From Imbricaverruca yamaguchii (lineage: Eukaryota; Arthropoda; Thecostraca; Neoverrucidae), in assembly GCA_034440575.1 (NCBI GenBank), contig JAOTOL010001604.1, forward strand, positions 1,842,001-1,906,000: 64,000 nucleotides of DNA, in the 5' to 3' direction. The notes beneath the pieces were generated by a model, which searched no databases, was not told the DNA's origin, and saw nothing but the letters and a program-made list of their open reading frames with translations. The translations under genes and the position numbers were made by a program. Positions 8,966-17,792 of the stretch are shown here, piece after piece. Each line of letters begins with the position of its first letter. The stretch's first letter is position 1.

Positions 8966-10959
8966 TGTATGTATATATAAATACATGTCTCACTTCGGAT
9001 GCCGAGTAGAGTGAAAGGTGACGTTATACTCCCCATTGTTTAGTTTGCAGTTCACATACTTCACGGCTTATGTTGGTCTCCTCATGCAGCGCGCTGCCGT
9101 GTATGCAAGTGTGTGGCTGGTCAGGTATGTCTCGCGTCGCGCCGCTCCAGCTGTCCCTTCCTCCCAGCTCGACACGGCCAAGCCGAACGGGCCCGACCAG
9201 GTGTACAGCGACCTGGCCAAGAAGGGCCGCGACGCGCTCAAGCAGAAGCGGTCGTTCTTCGTGCGCATGGTGTCAGACCCGAAGCTGTACAACCCCAAGA
9301 TCGTCAAGTCGCTGCCGCGCACCGCCACCAACGGCGCGTCCGGCCCGGCGGCGGAGGCGGCCGCCGCGCGCGGCTCCATGTGAGTGGTGCTGCTCTGTCG
9401 TCTGTCCCGTCTGTCCGGCTGTCTGTCGTCTGTCCTGTCTGTCCGGCTGTCTGTCGTCTGTCCTGTCTGTCCGGCTGTCTGTCGTCTGTCCTGTCTGTCC
9501 GGCTGTCTGTCGTCTGTCCTGTCTGTCCGGCCCGGCGGCGGAGGCGGCCGCGCGCGGCTCCATGTGGTGGCGATGCTCTGTCTTTTGTCTGTCTGTCTGT
9601 CGTCTGTCTGTCTGTCCGGCTGTCTGTCTGTCCTGTCTGTCCGGTCCGGCCCGGCGGCGGAGGCGGCCGCCGCGCGCGGCTCCATGTGCGTGGCGATGCT
9701 CTGTCGTCTGTCCTGTCTGTCCTGCTGTCTGTCGGCTGTCCCGTCTGTCCGGCCCGGCGGCGGAGGCGGCCGCCGCGCGCGGCTCCATGTGAGTGGCGAT
9801 GCTCTGTCGTCTGTCCTGTCTGTCCTGCTGTCTGTCGTCTGTCCTGTCTGTCCGGCTGTTCTGTTGTCTGGCTGTCTGTCCGGCTGTCTGTCGTCTGTCC
9901 TGTCTGTCCGGCCCGGCGGGTCGTGCGCGGTCTGTGAGTGGTGCTGTTCTGTCGTCTGTCCCGTCTGTCGGCTGTCCTGTTTGTCCGGCTGTCCGGGCGT
10001 CCGTCGGCCGGTCTGTCTTGCCCCAGCGTCTCGACCCACGGCCGAGCGCGCATGGAAGAGCCGGCTGTCGAGGTGGCATGCTTATCAGACGTGACCGTGG
10101 ATTTCAGAAAATGATGGTGGAATACGCGTAGTGTAGTGGTGGAATATGTAGGAATGTTAATAATATGTATAGTATTTGTTCCTAGTCACGGATCGCTCAA
10201 CCAGCATCTGTGTCAATTGTTGGATTTTCAAATGCAATAAGGATATAATTCAGAATGGCTAGACATTTTCAAAACCCTGACAAAACTCACATCGGATCTG
10301 ACATCTCGATAGAGAGCAAGATTCCCACAAAACTTGGAACAACATCGTATAACTTTAAATATTCCAACAGAGCGGAGACCGACTCAAATTTCGGCAGCTC
10401 TTGCATCAAACCAAATCAGGTATTCCATCTGGGGCAATATTCTGCGGTTAAAATCTTGGACACCGAGGAGTCCTCAGCTGTACAGTGTAGAGTCGACGCT
10501 CGAGTGCCCGCTCCTTTTCTGGAATCCAGCCGCATGCGGAGCGAGAGGTCTGCTGTCAGATGTGGTCATGTGTCAGTTGTGCCGGCTCGCATTTTTGTGG
10601 GTGTCGTTTTGGGGCGCACCGCCGCCGGCCGGCGCAGTGCGCCTCTCGCTCGGCTGTTGTGTGGACGTGGGGCGGGCGTGTCGTTGTGGACGTGGTGGGC
10701 GTGGTCAGCGGCTGACGGGCCCGCCCGCCGCAGCGGCGGCCGGCGCATCAGCGCGGCCGAGGTGCTGGAAGAGGCGCCGGCGGCGGCCGCCCGGCCCGCC
10801 GGCAGCCTCGTGTTCAGCCCCTGGGCGCTGCTGGGCCGCCGCACGATGAGCGAGTCGACTGTGCTCAGCTGGCCGGAGGAGAGCGACCGGCGCGTGCCGA
10901 GCGACTCGACCCGACCCGGCCCGGCTGACATCTCCCGCTGCCGGGCGTCGCTGGCGTGA
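683..10959 (+). CDS. Tdc: Tyrosine decarboxylase (Tdc-like), 5'-partial, seven exons
   Basis: PLP-dependent group II decarboxylase of the aromatic amino-acid decarboxylase family, expected to convert tyrosine to tyramine in the cytosol, the first step toward octopamine. Seven exons were joined by hand: 683-750, 5324-5414, 6216-6389, 7888-8053, 8561-8640, 9168-9379, 10734-10959. Every junction is GT-AG and the phases agree (2,0,0,1,0,2), giving 1017 nt, that is 338 residues plus TGA. The cofactor lysine is in NPNKW (codon 713-715), followed by [65 protein letters not shown] and KRSFFVRMVSDPKLYNP. The last block lies beyond the usual end of dopa decarboxylase and, with NPNKW in place of the NPHKW of dopa decarboxylase, points to the invertebrate Tdc branch; this family judgement is from memory. 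Histidine decarboxylase is the main alternative. The N-terminal exons are outside the window. Tandem repeats sit at several exon borders. Confidence 0.9.
932..998. repeat. 9-bp array AAAAGGTCA / AAAAGATCA
   Basis: About seven tandem nonamers lie in Tdc intron 1, alternating AAAAGGTCA and AAAAGATCA. Four copies contain AAAGGTCA, the octamer bound by NR4A-type monomeric nuclear receptors. Confidence 0.85.
1157..1290 (+). repeat. Interspersed repeat family A, copy 1
   Basis: This diverged segment shares the order of blocks AACCCGGGGTCCAGG, a T-rich stretch, AAATTAACATTATCAGGGT and CCAGATGGGCCC with copies at 25600-25745 and 27985-28110. It lies in Tdc intron 1. No terminal repeats or coding potential were seen, so its class is unknown. 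Confidence 0.5.
1370..1536. repeat. Degenerate CTAGGGTCT-type repeat
   Basis: This is a run of imperfect 8-16-bp units built on GGTCTAGGGTC / GGTCTATGGTCCAGG. It starts and ends with the same block (GTTAATTAATCTAGGGT near 1368; CTAATTAATCTAGGGTC near 1508). Confidence 0.7.
1590..1800. repeat. 12-bp minisatellite CCTCGGCCCGTT
   Basis: About 17 tandem dodecamers lie in intron 1 and become more diverged toward the right end. Because 12 is a multiple of three, the minus strand gives an artefactual Asn-Gly-Pro-Arg repeat. Confidence 0.9.
2409..2493. repeat. (CT)n microsatellite
   Basis: A nearly pure CT dinucleotide run of about 80 bp in Tdc intron 1. Confidence 0.95.
3190..3335. repeat. 25-bp minisatellite (TCGCTACGCACACTTGCCA)
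   Basis: About six tandem units are built on TCGCTACGCACACTTGCCA plus a variable hexamer. The array lies in Tdc intron 1. Confidence 0.9.
3520..3785. repeat. 25-bp minisatellite (GGGACAGTGACACGTGTTCA)
   Basis: About eleven units are built on GGGACAGTGACACGTGTTCA plus CAAGA. Most units carry CACGTG or the related CACGTA. The array lies in Tdc intron 1. Confidence 0.9.
4660..5323 (+). repeat. 66-bp array copying the Tdc exon 2 acceptor and exon start
   Basis: Nine units precede exon 2. Each has an intron part (TGACCGTTACCTTGTATCCC), a CGACAG or CAACAG acceptor and the first about 30 bases of exon 2 (GGTGAGGGATCGGTTCAAGC and on). A tenth, truncated unit lacks the exon start. In the upstream units the frame VRDRFKLTQAL is followed by TAG or TAA, so using those acceptors without further splicing would end translation. 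The fifth unit is shortened. The array ends exactly at the real exon. Confidence 0.93.
5324..5414 (+). CDS. Tdc: Tdc exon 2 (in-window numbering)
   Basis: One base completes Trp, then thirty codons read VRDRFKLTQALVVDPLYLQH and end in SDKSIDYR before a GTAGGT donor. The segment follows the PLP lysine directly in this family and the reading frame is intact. This copy was chosen as the real exon because it alone continues past LTQA into LVVDPLYL. Nine upstream look-alikes run into an in-frame TAG or TAA after LTQAL or are truncated. Confidence 0.88.
5415..6215 (+). other. Tdc intron 2 with 44-bp CT-rich array
   Basis: Bases 5415-5750 are single-copy. From about 5760 to 6203 the intron is a tandem repeat whose 44-bp unit joins CTCTGACCCTCCAACTGCGA and CCCCCTAACCCTCTGACTGC. 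The pyrimidine-rich strand is the transcript strand, so the array itself forms the polypyrimidine tract of the exon 3 acceptor. Confidence 0.88.
6216..6389 (+). CDS. Tdc: Tdc exon 3
   Basis: This 58-codon, phase-0 exon begins [20 protein letters not shown] and ends NEVK at a GTGAGG donor. [10 protein letters not shown] is a hallmark stretch of animal aromatic amino-acid decarboxylases, and the arginine-rich part normally lies near the active-site dimer interface. The acceptor is GTGCCGACAG; its upstream pyrimidine tract is made of the 44-bp CT-rich minisatellite that fills the end of intron 2. Confidence 0.9.
6523..6694 (-). mobile_element. tRNA-derived SINE, copy 1, with target-site duplication
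   Basis: On the minus strand the element starts GGGGCGGGGATGG and carries a pol III A box (TGGCCGAGTGG; 6675-6685 on +) and a B box (GGTTCGACAC; around 6633-6640), spaced as in a tRNA of Leu/Ser type. The body is shared with copy 2 and the 3' end is CAACCAACAAACA. Near-perfect 18-bp direct repeats, CTTCGCGGCATTCGGTTG and CTTCGCAGCATTCGGTTG, flank it (6505-6522, 6695-6712), the mark of retrotransposition. It lies in Tdc intron 3, antisense to the gene. Confidence 0.9.
7277..7465. repeat. 62-bp triplicate (TTCAGGGGTAC ... AGTACCTGGTG)
   Basis: Three diverged tandem copies are bounded by TGTTCAGGGGTAC and AGTACCTGGTGTTGACC. They lie in Tdc intron 3. Confidence 0.8.
7888..8053 (+). CDS. Tdc: Tdc exon 4
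   Basis: The exon opens [19 protein letters not shown] and continues [19 protein letters not shown], the conserved small C-terminal domain of these decarboxylases. It starts in phase 0 after TTTGCAG and ends one base into a codon at GTGAGT. Three 49-bp tandem units start about 125 bp downstream in the next intron. Confidence 0.9.
8170..8335. repeat. 49-bp triplicate in Tdc intron 4
   Basis: Three tandem copies of a 49-bp unit start GAGGTGTTTTGTGGTGGCAC and end ATGACATTAGCGG; a decayed fourth follows. Confidence 0.9.
8561..8640 (+). CDS. Tdc: Tdc exon 5
   Basis: This short 80-nt exon lies between CTGTCCACAG and GTAATC. It reads YAWTVITQYAEDLLQEDS and ends in KPRE, matching the last helix of the decarboxylase fold. 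Phases fit both neighbours (two bases in, zero out). Confidence 0.85.
8900..8962. repeat. (AT)n microsatellite
   Basis: A pure AT dinucleotide run of about 60 bp in Tdc intron 5. Confidence 0.95.
9168..9379 (+). CDS. Tdc: Tdc exon 6 (C-terminal extension)
   Basis: The exon starts after TTCCTCCCAG and encodes LDTAKPNGPDQVYSDLAKK, then QKRSFFVRMVSDPKLYNP, then an Ala-rich tail ending AAAARGS. The exon end is placed at AT|GTGAGT (9378-9379) because the remaining two bases are completed by the C that opens the last exon. If this donor is not used, the frame reads Met then TGA at 9381-9383, so intron retention would give a shorter protein ending RGSM. The last about 40 bp of the exon are copied downstream. 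Confidence 0.85.
9380..9960 (+). repeat. Array copying the Tdc exon 6 3' end and donor
   Basis: After the real donor the intron alternates CTGTCCGGCTGTCTGTCGT units with copies of the exon 6 tail (GGCCCGGCGGCGGAGGCGG ... GGCTCCAT). Copies lie near 9529, 9647 and 9751, with a degraded one near 9909. The bases after CCAT are GTGAGT at the real exon and at the 9751 copy, GTGGTG at 9529 and GTGCGT at 9647. GT is therefore kept in all of them, and one copy keeps a full consensus donor. Confidence 0.9.
10734..10959 (+). CDS. Tdc: Tdc terminal exon
   Basis: The exon follows CCGCCCGCCGCAG. It reads ISAAEVLEEA, an Ala/Pro-rich linker, then SLVFSPWALLGRR and STVLSWPEES, and ends at TGA 10957-10959. 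Phase matches exon 6 exactly. The hydrophobic and aromatic blocks flanked by low-complexity sequence look like a real coding tail, but I cannot confirm conservation. GC at third positions is very high, as in exon 6. No AATAAA polyadenylation signal stands out just downstream. Confidence 0.7.
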
Positions 10960-10983
10960 TGGGACACGGCGGCACCGCACGTG

Positions 10984-11865
10984 GCCACGTGCCTGCAGCA
11001 CACGTGACTGAGAGCGGCCTCACCGGTCACCTGCAGCACACGTGACTGAGAGCGGCCTCACCAGTCACCTGCAGCACACGTGACTGAGAGTGGTCTCACC
11101 AGTCACCTGCAGCACACGTGACTGAGAGTGGTCCACCAGTCACCGCAGCACACGTACCCCTGCAGCACACGTGGCTGAGAGTGGCCTCACCGGTCACCTG
11201 CAGCACACGTGACTGAGAGCGGCCTCACCAGTCACCTGCAGCACACGTGACTGAGAGTGGCCTCACCGGTCACCTGCAGCACACGTGACTGAGAGCGGCC
11301 TCACCGGTCACCTGCAGCACACGTGACTGAGAGCGGCCTCACCAGTCACCTGCAGCACACGTGACTGAGAGTGGCCTCACGGTCCTGCGTACCGTACCGC
11401 AGCGCACGTGCTGAGTGGCTCACCAGTCACCTGCAGCACACGTGACTGAGAGCGGCCTCACCGGTCACCTGCAGCACACGTGACTGAGAGCGGCCTCACC
11501 AGTCACCTGCAGCACACGTGGCTCCCGTACCTGCAGCGCACGTGACTGAGAGCCCGCCGGCACGCGAAGGGCCTCACCGGTCACCTGCAGCACACGTGAC
11601 TGAGAGCGGCCTCACCAGTCACCTGCAGCACACGTGACTGAGAGCGGCCTCGCCGGTCACCTGCAGCCACGTGACCGGGGCTCGCCGGACCTGCAGCGCC
11701 GGGCCTCACCGGTCACCTGCAGCACACGTGACTGAGAGCGGCCTCACCGGTCACCTGCAGCACACGTGACTGAGAGCGGCCTCACCGGTCACCTGCAGCA
11801 CACGTGACTGAGAGCGGCCTCACCGGTCACCTGCAGCGCACGTGACTGAGAGTGGCCTCATTGGA
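10984..11865. repeat. 38-bp E-box minisatellite after the Tdc stop codon
   Basis: About 22 units are built on CCTGCAGCACACGTGACTGA plus GAGCGGCCTCACCGGTCA, starting 25 bp past the TGA. Nearly every unit has a canonical CACGTG E-box. Some central units (11390-11420, 11515-11560, 11660-11710) are rearranged. If the 3' UTR extends here the array is transcribed. Confidence 0.93.
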
Positions 11866-12270
11866 GATGGTGCGGCACGCGGCATGATCAGCTGTGGCTT
11901 TTGGCCGATTGTTTGATCAGTGTTGTTGGGATTCGGGCTTAGCTTTTGCTGGCGACGGTGATTTCACAAACGTCTAGCGAGAGGCTTGGATGCATATACT
12001 GTCCTATCACCATTACACTGCGAGCTCGAAACCGCTAGTGACACTACAGTTTGCAGATTGAAATGCGCAACCACTAGCTGTGTTCGGCTTTGACGGGCAG
12101 GCTACTCGGTGAACTTTCAGGTTAGCATCACACCTGAAGCCCCGGGCAATCGTCCCGACAATTGGGGCCGGACATCGCAGCCATGCTTGAAGATACGAAG
12201 GCAAAGCCAACGCGGCGTCACAGATAAGAGCCGTCCCATCTCACTAACTCTCACTTTATCTCACTAACAT
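11866..12270. other. Unannotated single-copy stretch
   Basis: No recognisable gene, RNA or repeat was seen here. Confidence 0.5.
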
Positions 12271-12299
12271 GCACAGAGACTACACACTCCCGCTGCACC

Positions 12300-12895
12300 A
12301 CACTACGCGCTACATCACACTACCAGCTGCATCAGATTACCAGCTGCATCGCAGTACCAGCTGCACCACACTACCAGCTGCATCAGGTTACCAGCTGCAT
12401 CGCAGTACCAGCTGCACTACACTACCAGCTGCATCAGGTTACCAGCTGCATCGCAGTACCAGCTGCACTACACTACCAGCTGCATCAGGTTACCAGCTGC
12501 ATCGCAGTACCAGCTGCACCACACTACCAGCTGCATCACATTACCAGCTGCATCACACCACGCGCTACATCACATTACCGGCTGTATCACACCACGCGCT
12601 ACATCACATTACCAGCTGCATCACACCACGCGCTACATCACATTACCGGCTGCATCACACCACGCGCTGCATCACATTACCGGCTGTATCACACCACGCG
12701 CTACATCACATTACCGGCTGTATCACACCACGCGCTACATCACATTACCGGCTGTATCACACCACGCGCTACATCACATTACCGGCTGCATCACACCACG
12801 CGCTACATCACATTACCGGCTGCATCACACCACGCGCTACATCACATTACCGGCTGCATCACACCACGCGCTACATCACATTATCGGCTGCGCCA
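12300..12895. repeat. 17/51-bp then 34-bp related minisatellites
   Basis: Bases 12300-12540 are 17-bp units (TACCAGCTGCATC...) in a 51-bp higher-order period. They grade into about ten 34-bp units (CATCACATTACCGGCTGCAT plus CACACCACGCGCTA) up to 12895. The two share the core TACCRGCTGCATCAC, so one probably derived from the other. Many units carry CAGCTG. Confidence 0.92.
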
Positions 12896-12952
12896 CATAA
12901 ACGGGTGCTGCTACATCTGACCGACCGGTATCAGATAGAGCCTGAGGACACT

Positions 12953-13213
12953 GCCCTGACCATCCCCGTTGGATTGCCAGCGGTGATGCCGGGCAGTGCC
13001 CTGACCATCCCCGTTGGATTGCCAGCGGTGATGCCGGGCAGTGCCCTGACCATCCCCGTTGGATTGCCAGCGGTGATGCCGGGCAGTGCCCTGACCATCC
13101 CCGTTGGATTACCAACGGTGATGCCGGGCAGTGCCCTGACCTTCCCCGTTGGATTGCCAGCGGTGATGCCGGGCAGTGCCCTGACCATCCCCGTGAATTT
13201 GCCAGCGGTGATG
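12953..13213. repeat. 45-bp minisatellite
   Basis: About six units are built on GCCCTGACCATCCCCGTTGG and ATTGCCAGCGGTGATGCCGG. The unit length is a multiple of three, so both strands show repetitive open frames that should not be taken as genes. Confidence 0.93.
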
Positions 13214-13270
13214 CTTCCTTCATCTCCTGCATGTGTACATTTTCAGCTTCACGTGTCTTGCATGCCATAC

Positions 13271-13310
13271 CGTGACGTGACGTGACGTGACGTGACGTGA
13301 CCTGACGTGG
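13271..13310. repeat. (CGTGA)n pentamer tract
   Basis: About eight tandem CGTGA/CTGACG pentamers. Each junction makes TGACGTGA, close to a CRE half-site pair. Confidence 0.85.
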
Positions 13311-13373
13311 CGTAGATATGCGGTTTTCTCGTCACTGGGAGTTCCGAGCGCTGACTGCGCCTCGGCAGTAATT

Positions 13374-13410
13374 ATTCAGTAATGCATGCATGTCGCATGC
13401 ATTACTGAAT
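13374..13410. repeat. Perfect 16-bp hairpin
   Basis: ATTCAGTAATGCATGC at 13374-13389 is followed by a 5-base loop (ATGTC) and its exact reverse complement at 13395-13410. Confidence 0.9.
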
Positions 13411-13414
13411 ATCA

Positions 13415-14395
13415 CTGGTTGCTGTTCAAACCGTTTTATATGATGTGCAGGGACAGCCGTAGTTTTCTTCCGAAGTTTGTATTCTTTGATCAACACCAAA
13501 GGTACTTTTAAACTGTTCTTGCAAAGTGCAGTGTGTCCAAAGGTTAAAAATATATCACGAGTGTCATGAAAATGTTCAAATATATGTACTCCAGCGCAGG
13601 CACTGACAAGCGTGGTTCCAGACCTTGTGATTATGGTCATATGCAACAATGGATGACCATGTATGATTGTGAGTGAGTAGGAATTTTCAGAGATAGGAAA
13701 CAAAGCTCGTGATTTTGGAGCACTTCACTGGTACTGGATAAACTACCTTGTACCTTTTGCACGACTTGGCACAACAGAGGCCGTGTAGAAATTCCGATTG
13801 CACTTCCATGCGGTACAATTGGGCGAAAGGGCAGGTTATGCTGTTAATAAATATATCATATGTCCCTTGGCACGTGCACTGTGTAGTGGAAGCTTCCCAT
13901 GCTGACTGGCAGATTGAGTGAAATGGCTTCTCACCACTCAATGCCCACAAACTATCATAGCTTGCAGACACATCTTCAGGAAGGCGGTCAGTAGAAACCA
14001 ACAAGATGAGGTAAGCAGGCTCAGAGGCATTGGTGTAGAATGCAGAGTTGTAGGTGGTGCAGAGATTATAGTGTTGCAAGTGGTGCAGCCGGAGTGTTGC
14101 AGATGTTGCAGCTGTCGCATCTTCCCGAAAACAAATGCCTTGTTATATTTTCGGTTACAGCACAGGCTGTTTCTATCGGCATCTCGAATTTTGGACATTG
14201 CAATAGGAAAGGAATGGCCGATATATGACGTCATCCACCAGCCATGTACTGCTGAGTTATGCATCACACCAGCGGTGCTGTGCTGGCCTCTGCCGAAGAT
14301 GTCGCCACAATCACTGACCCTCGTGCTGCGACCTGAGAACAGCGACTCCGTGTGGCAGCTACATCGAGATTGCTGGGTCAACATGGTAGGTCACA
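13415..14395 (-). other. Single-copy stretch with two unidentified open frames
   Basis: The sequence is non-repetitive. On the minus strand two overlapping frames are open for 148 codons (14384-13938) and 130 codons (14079-13687). The second is Cys-rich in its lower half (CTCQGTYDIF ... GLCCAKSCKRYK). I recognise no family. They could be a frameshifted element, an exon pair, or chance. Confidence 0.3.
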
Positions 14396-14406
14396 TCGGC
14401 CTGGTG

Positions 14407-15358
14407 CTCCCGGCATGGTGGTGATGGCCTGGTGGTAATGGCCTGGTGGTGATGGTCTGGTGGTGACGGTCTGGTGGTGATGGCCTGGTGGTGATGGTCT
14501 GGTGGTGATGGTCTGGTGGTGATGGCCTGGTGGTGATGGTCTGGTGGTGATGGTCTGGTGGTGATGGTCTGGTGGTGATGGTCTGGTGGTAATGGTTGGT
14601 GGTAATGGTCTGGTGGTGATGGTCTGGTGGTGATGGTCTGGTGGTAATGGTCTGGTGGTGATGGTCTGGTGGTGATGGTCTGGTGGTAATGGTATGGTGG
14701 TAATGGTCTGGTGGTGATGGTCTGGTGGTAATTGTCTGGTGGTGATGGTCTGGTGGTAATGATCTGGTGGTGATGGTCTGGTGGTAATGGGCTGGTGGTG
14801 ATGGTCTGGTGGTAATGGTCTGGTGGTATGTCTGGTGGTAATGGTCTGGTATGGTGTTGGTCTGGTGGTGATGGTCTGGTGGTGATGGTCTGGTGGTGAC
14901 GGCCTGGTGGTGACGGTCTGGTGGTGACGGTCTGGTGGTGACGGCCTGGTGGTGATGGCCTGGTGGTGATGGCCTGGTGGTGACGGCCTGGTGGTGATGG
15001 TCTGGTGGTGATGGTCTGGTGGTGATGGCCTGGTGGTGATGGTCTGGTGGTGATGGTCTGGTGGTGATGGTCTGGTGGTGATGGCCTGGTGGTGATGGCC
15101 TGGTGGTGATGGTCTGGTGGTGATGGCCTGGTGGTGATGGTCTGGTGGTGATGGCCTGGTGGTGACGGCCTGGTGGTGATGGCCTGGTGGTGACGGCCTG
15201 GTGGTGATGGCCTGGTGCTGACGGCCTGGTGGTAATGGCCTGGTAATGATGGCCTGGTGACCCCTGCCTGGTGGTGACGGTCTGGTGGTAATGGCCTGGT
15301 GGTGACGGTCTGGTGGTGATGGCCTGGTGGTAATGGCCTGGTGGTGATGGCCTGGGGC
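14407..15358. repeat. 14-bp minisatellite CTGGTGGTGATGGT
   Basis: About 67 tandem 14-mers (variants GATGGC, GACGGC, AATGGT). One strand has no stop in any phase, so all three minus-strand frames are open for more than 330 codons; these are artefacts. Strong G/T versus A/C strand asymmetry. Confidence 0.95.
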
Positions 15359-15429
15359 TGGCAGCCGAGTGGAAAAGGTGATCGGCCGACGCGAACACCG
15401 GCCACAGTCGTCATACCAAAACAAACATC

Positions 15430-15965
15430 ACCTAAGGCACCACCGGTCCGGGGCCCAACTATGACCCGGGGGCCATCATAGGGGAAAATACTATAGCAGC
15501 ATATTCGATTTCCTATCTAATCAAATATCATATCCCAACTCCTGAACGCATACACTCCTTTATGAGACACATGTAATTAAGGCATCTCTACCACCTCATC
15601 AGGTGAACCATTGCAATGATGTTCTTTTACAACTTTTTTCATCATGGCGTTTTCGTTATGACACAAGAAATTTTTGAGGGGGGGGGGGGTTTTTTTTTGG
15701 CTCCATGCGATCTCCCATTGACGTTTCCTCTGCTGTTCCCTCGATAAGGCTGTTCCCTGCTGTTCCTCTGCTGTTCCCTGTTGACCTGGCTGTCACCAAG
15801 GTCAACGACACAAAAACTGACCGTATTCTCAAACAAGTGCAACGATGGACGCTCCACTGCCCATCAATGGGGGTAACGTCAGCTCAGTGCGTAGAATGTG
15901 GTGTCTTGGCCACACAAAGCATCACACCAAGCATTGCGCCTTACAAACATTTCATTAATTAGGTC
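15430..15965. other. Unannotated stretch with a G-then-T run
   Basis: Mostly single-copy, with a homopolymer pair (about ten G then nine T) at 15677-15698. No gene was recognised. Confidence 0.5.
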
Positions 15966-17792
15966 TGGGCATGTGCTTCCCGAAGCCGGGCAAGAAGCTC
16001 TTGTAATTCCCGTGCCAAAACCTGGCAAATATCGTAGTGAGCCGAACAATTTTCAGCCCACTGCCCTCACCAGTTGTCTCGGAAAACATGGAACGCATTA
16101 CCAATAAATGACTGATCTGGCACCTGGATATAATTTCCCTTTGATCTCAAATTCAATATGAGTTTTCGTCGAGTACGGAGTACAGTTCATCATCATTTTC
16201 TGTTAGAAACAGACATCCACTTAAGTTACAAAATCCATATGCACACTGTCACCGTATATTTAGTTGCATTTAGCAATTTATTTTATTGTTCTTTTTTATC
16301 GGGTTGTCTGCATCAGGTTCAGACTCTGCTGCCAGCCAGACATTTTCGATTGACGTTTCATAACAAATAGATTGCTGCAGCGAAAATGTATATCTCCAAT
16401 TTTATTTCACATAATAATTAAGGACATATTCGCCTATATGTCCGCCAATCTATCGCATTCTCTTTTGCAGACTGCAACGCAATTTGGTGCTCCGATAAAA
16501 TTACCGGCATCGCTTGCTTCGACTCCAAAACTCACCTGACCGGATATTTCAATGATTTATCAAATCGGTTTAATTTATTTTTGGCCACAAAATCTTCCAC
16601 AATGATATTTGACAAAGCCTCTCCCTGCCTAAACCCAGAATAATCGCGTCGTCTTGAAAGCAATCACATACATTCCGGAAAGTCGTTTCAATTTCTGGGT
16701 GTCATCTTTAATCGTAAGCTGTATATGCATAAGCATGTCAAACATAACCTGAACAAATGTTTTCACCGTCTGAATTGATTTCGCTGCATTGATTGCATTT
16801 GGAGCCGATCGAAAAACATTTTGACGCCTGTATAAATCATTAGTTCCTTAGTCCTTAGTTGGATATGGCTCCGTAGTATATGCTGGTGTCTCTGAACTTC
16901 GAACATCTGGGCTACAATGCAAAAATAAATTTATCCATATCACAATAACCACTTATCCCCTCAAGTATTCAGAAACAGAGTTAGAAATTCCGCTATTAGC
17001 TCTCCGTCGAATGCAATAAACTTTTGGTATGCCGCGAAAATTGAAGTTGAGGAAAACCACCGCATACATTCATGTTTAAAGTTTTTTTTCTTCCAAATTT
17101 ACACCATGAATATTTAGGTCCAGCCGAAAAACACACTAGCCATTCCATAACTTCATGCGCCGAAGCATTTTCTGTGGAAGTTCTCTACATTATTCCATGC
17201 ATTATTTCTCTTCCTTCACCCATTATCCCACCGTGGCAGGTGGCCGAACGACACATATCTTATCTGGCCACCACTAAGATCATAACTTCGTCCAAAACAT
17301 GCAAAGCAACAATTCCACCAGTTTCGTTCTCGTTATCGCTATGTTCCTTTTGTTTTTACCGAGGGCTCCAAAGACGACAACGTCGAGGAAAATGTTCTTT
17401 TGTGTGCGCTATTTTAAGCTTCGAGTACATACACGAAACGGCATCACTTGCCGAACGGAATGATCATTTTCATCGCCGAATTACAAGCCATTTTCATCGA
17501 CCTTCGCTATGTCACAATCGTTCAATTGTTGTTCAATTTCACCCTATGATCAATGTCGTCATTTGCTGGGACTTCAAAGCCGCTTTACGCTCCTTTTCTT
17601 TAGTTTCTTTTTCGCATCATTGTCACATTTCGATTTATGACACACTAGAAACACTTCATCTGATGGGCGTGGAGGTCCGTTTCCTGTCGGTGCTTTGTCA
17701 CTGTTTATCCAAGGAAACGACAAAGCAAACCAATTGCCAAGAGCATCATTTCGACTAACAGACATCGCAAAGCATTTTGAAGTTATTAAATC
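15965..17792 (+). mobile_element. Decayed I-like non-LTR retrotransposon (RT and RNase H)
   Basis: Translated pieces in shifting frames follow the order of a non-LTR polymerase. RT start: EALVIPVPKPGKYRSEPNNF (about 16000-16055), then FRRVRSTVHHHFLLETDIHL (about 16160). RT thumb: FLGVIFNRKLYMHKH (about 16690-16735). RNase H: FTEGSKDD (about 17355), FIAELQAI (about 17485) and ICWDFKAAL (about 17560), ending GNDKANQL (about 17710). These match the FTDGSK, AEL, SDS and GN-AD motifs, but the first Asp is Glu and the last is Asn. Stops and frameshifts are frequent, so it is inactive. RNase H plus the PKPGK block points to the I/Nimb group. The 5' part is absent. Confidence 0.8.

Noticed and set aside
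9068..10079. Minus-strand Asp-Arg-Gln-rich frames of 250-320 codons opposite Tdc exon 6
   Set aside because: They are antisense shadows of the CTGTC-rich array and of a verified exon.
14359..15424. Minus-strand His/Pro/Thr-rich proteins of about 340 codons
   Set aside because: All three frames of a 14-bp repeat are open; no independent coding evidence.
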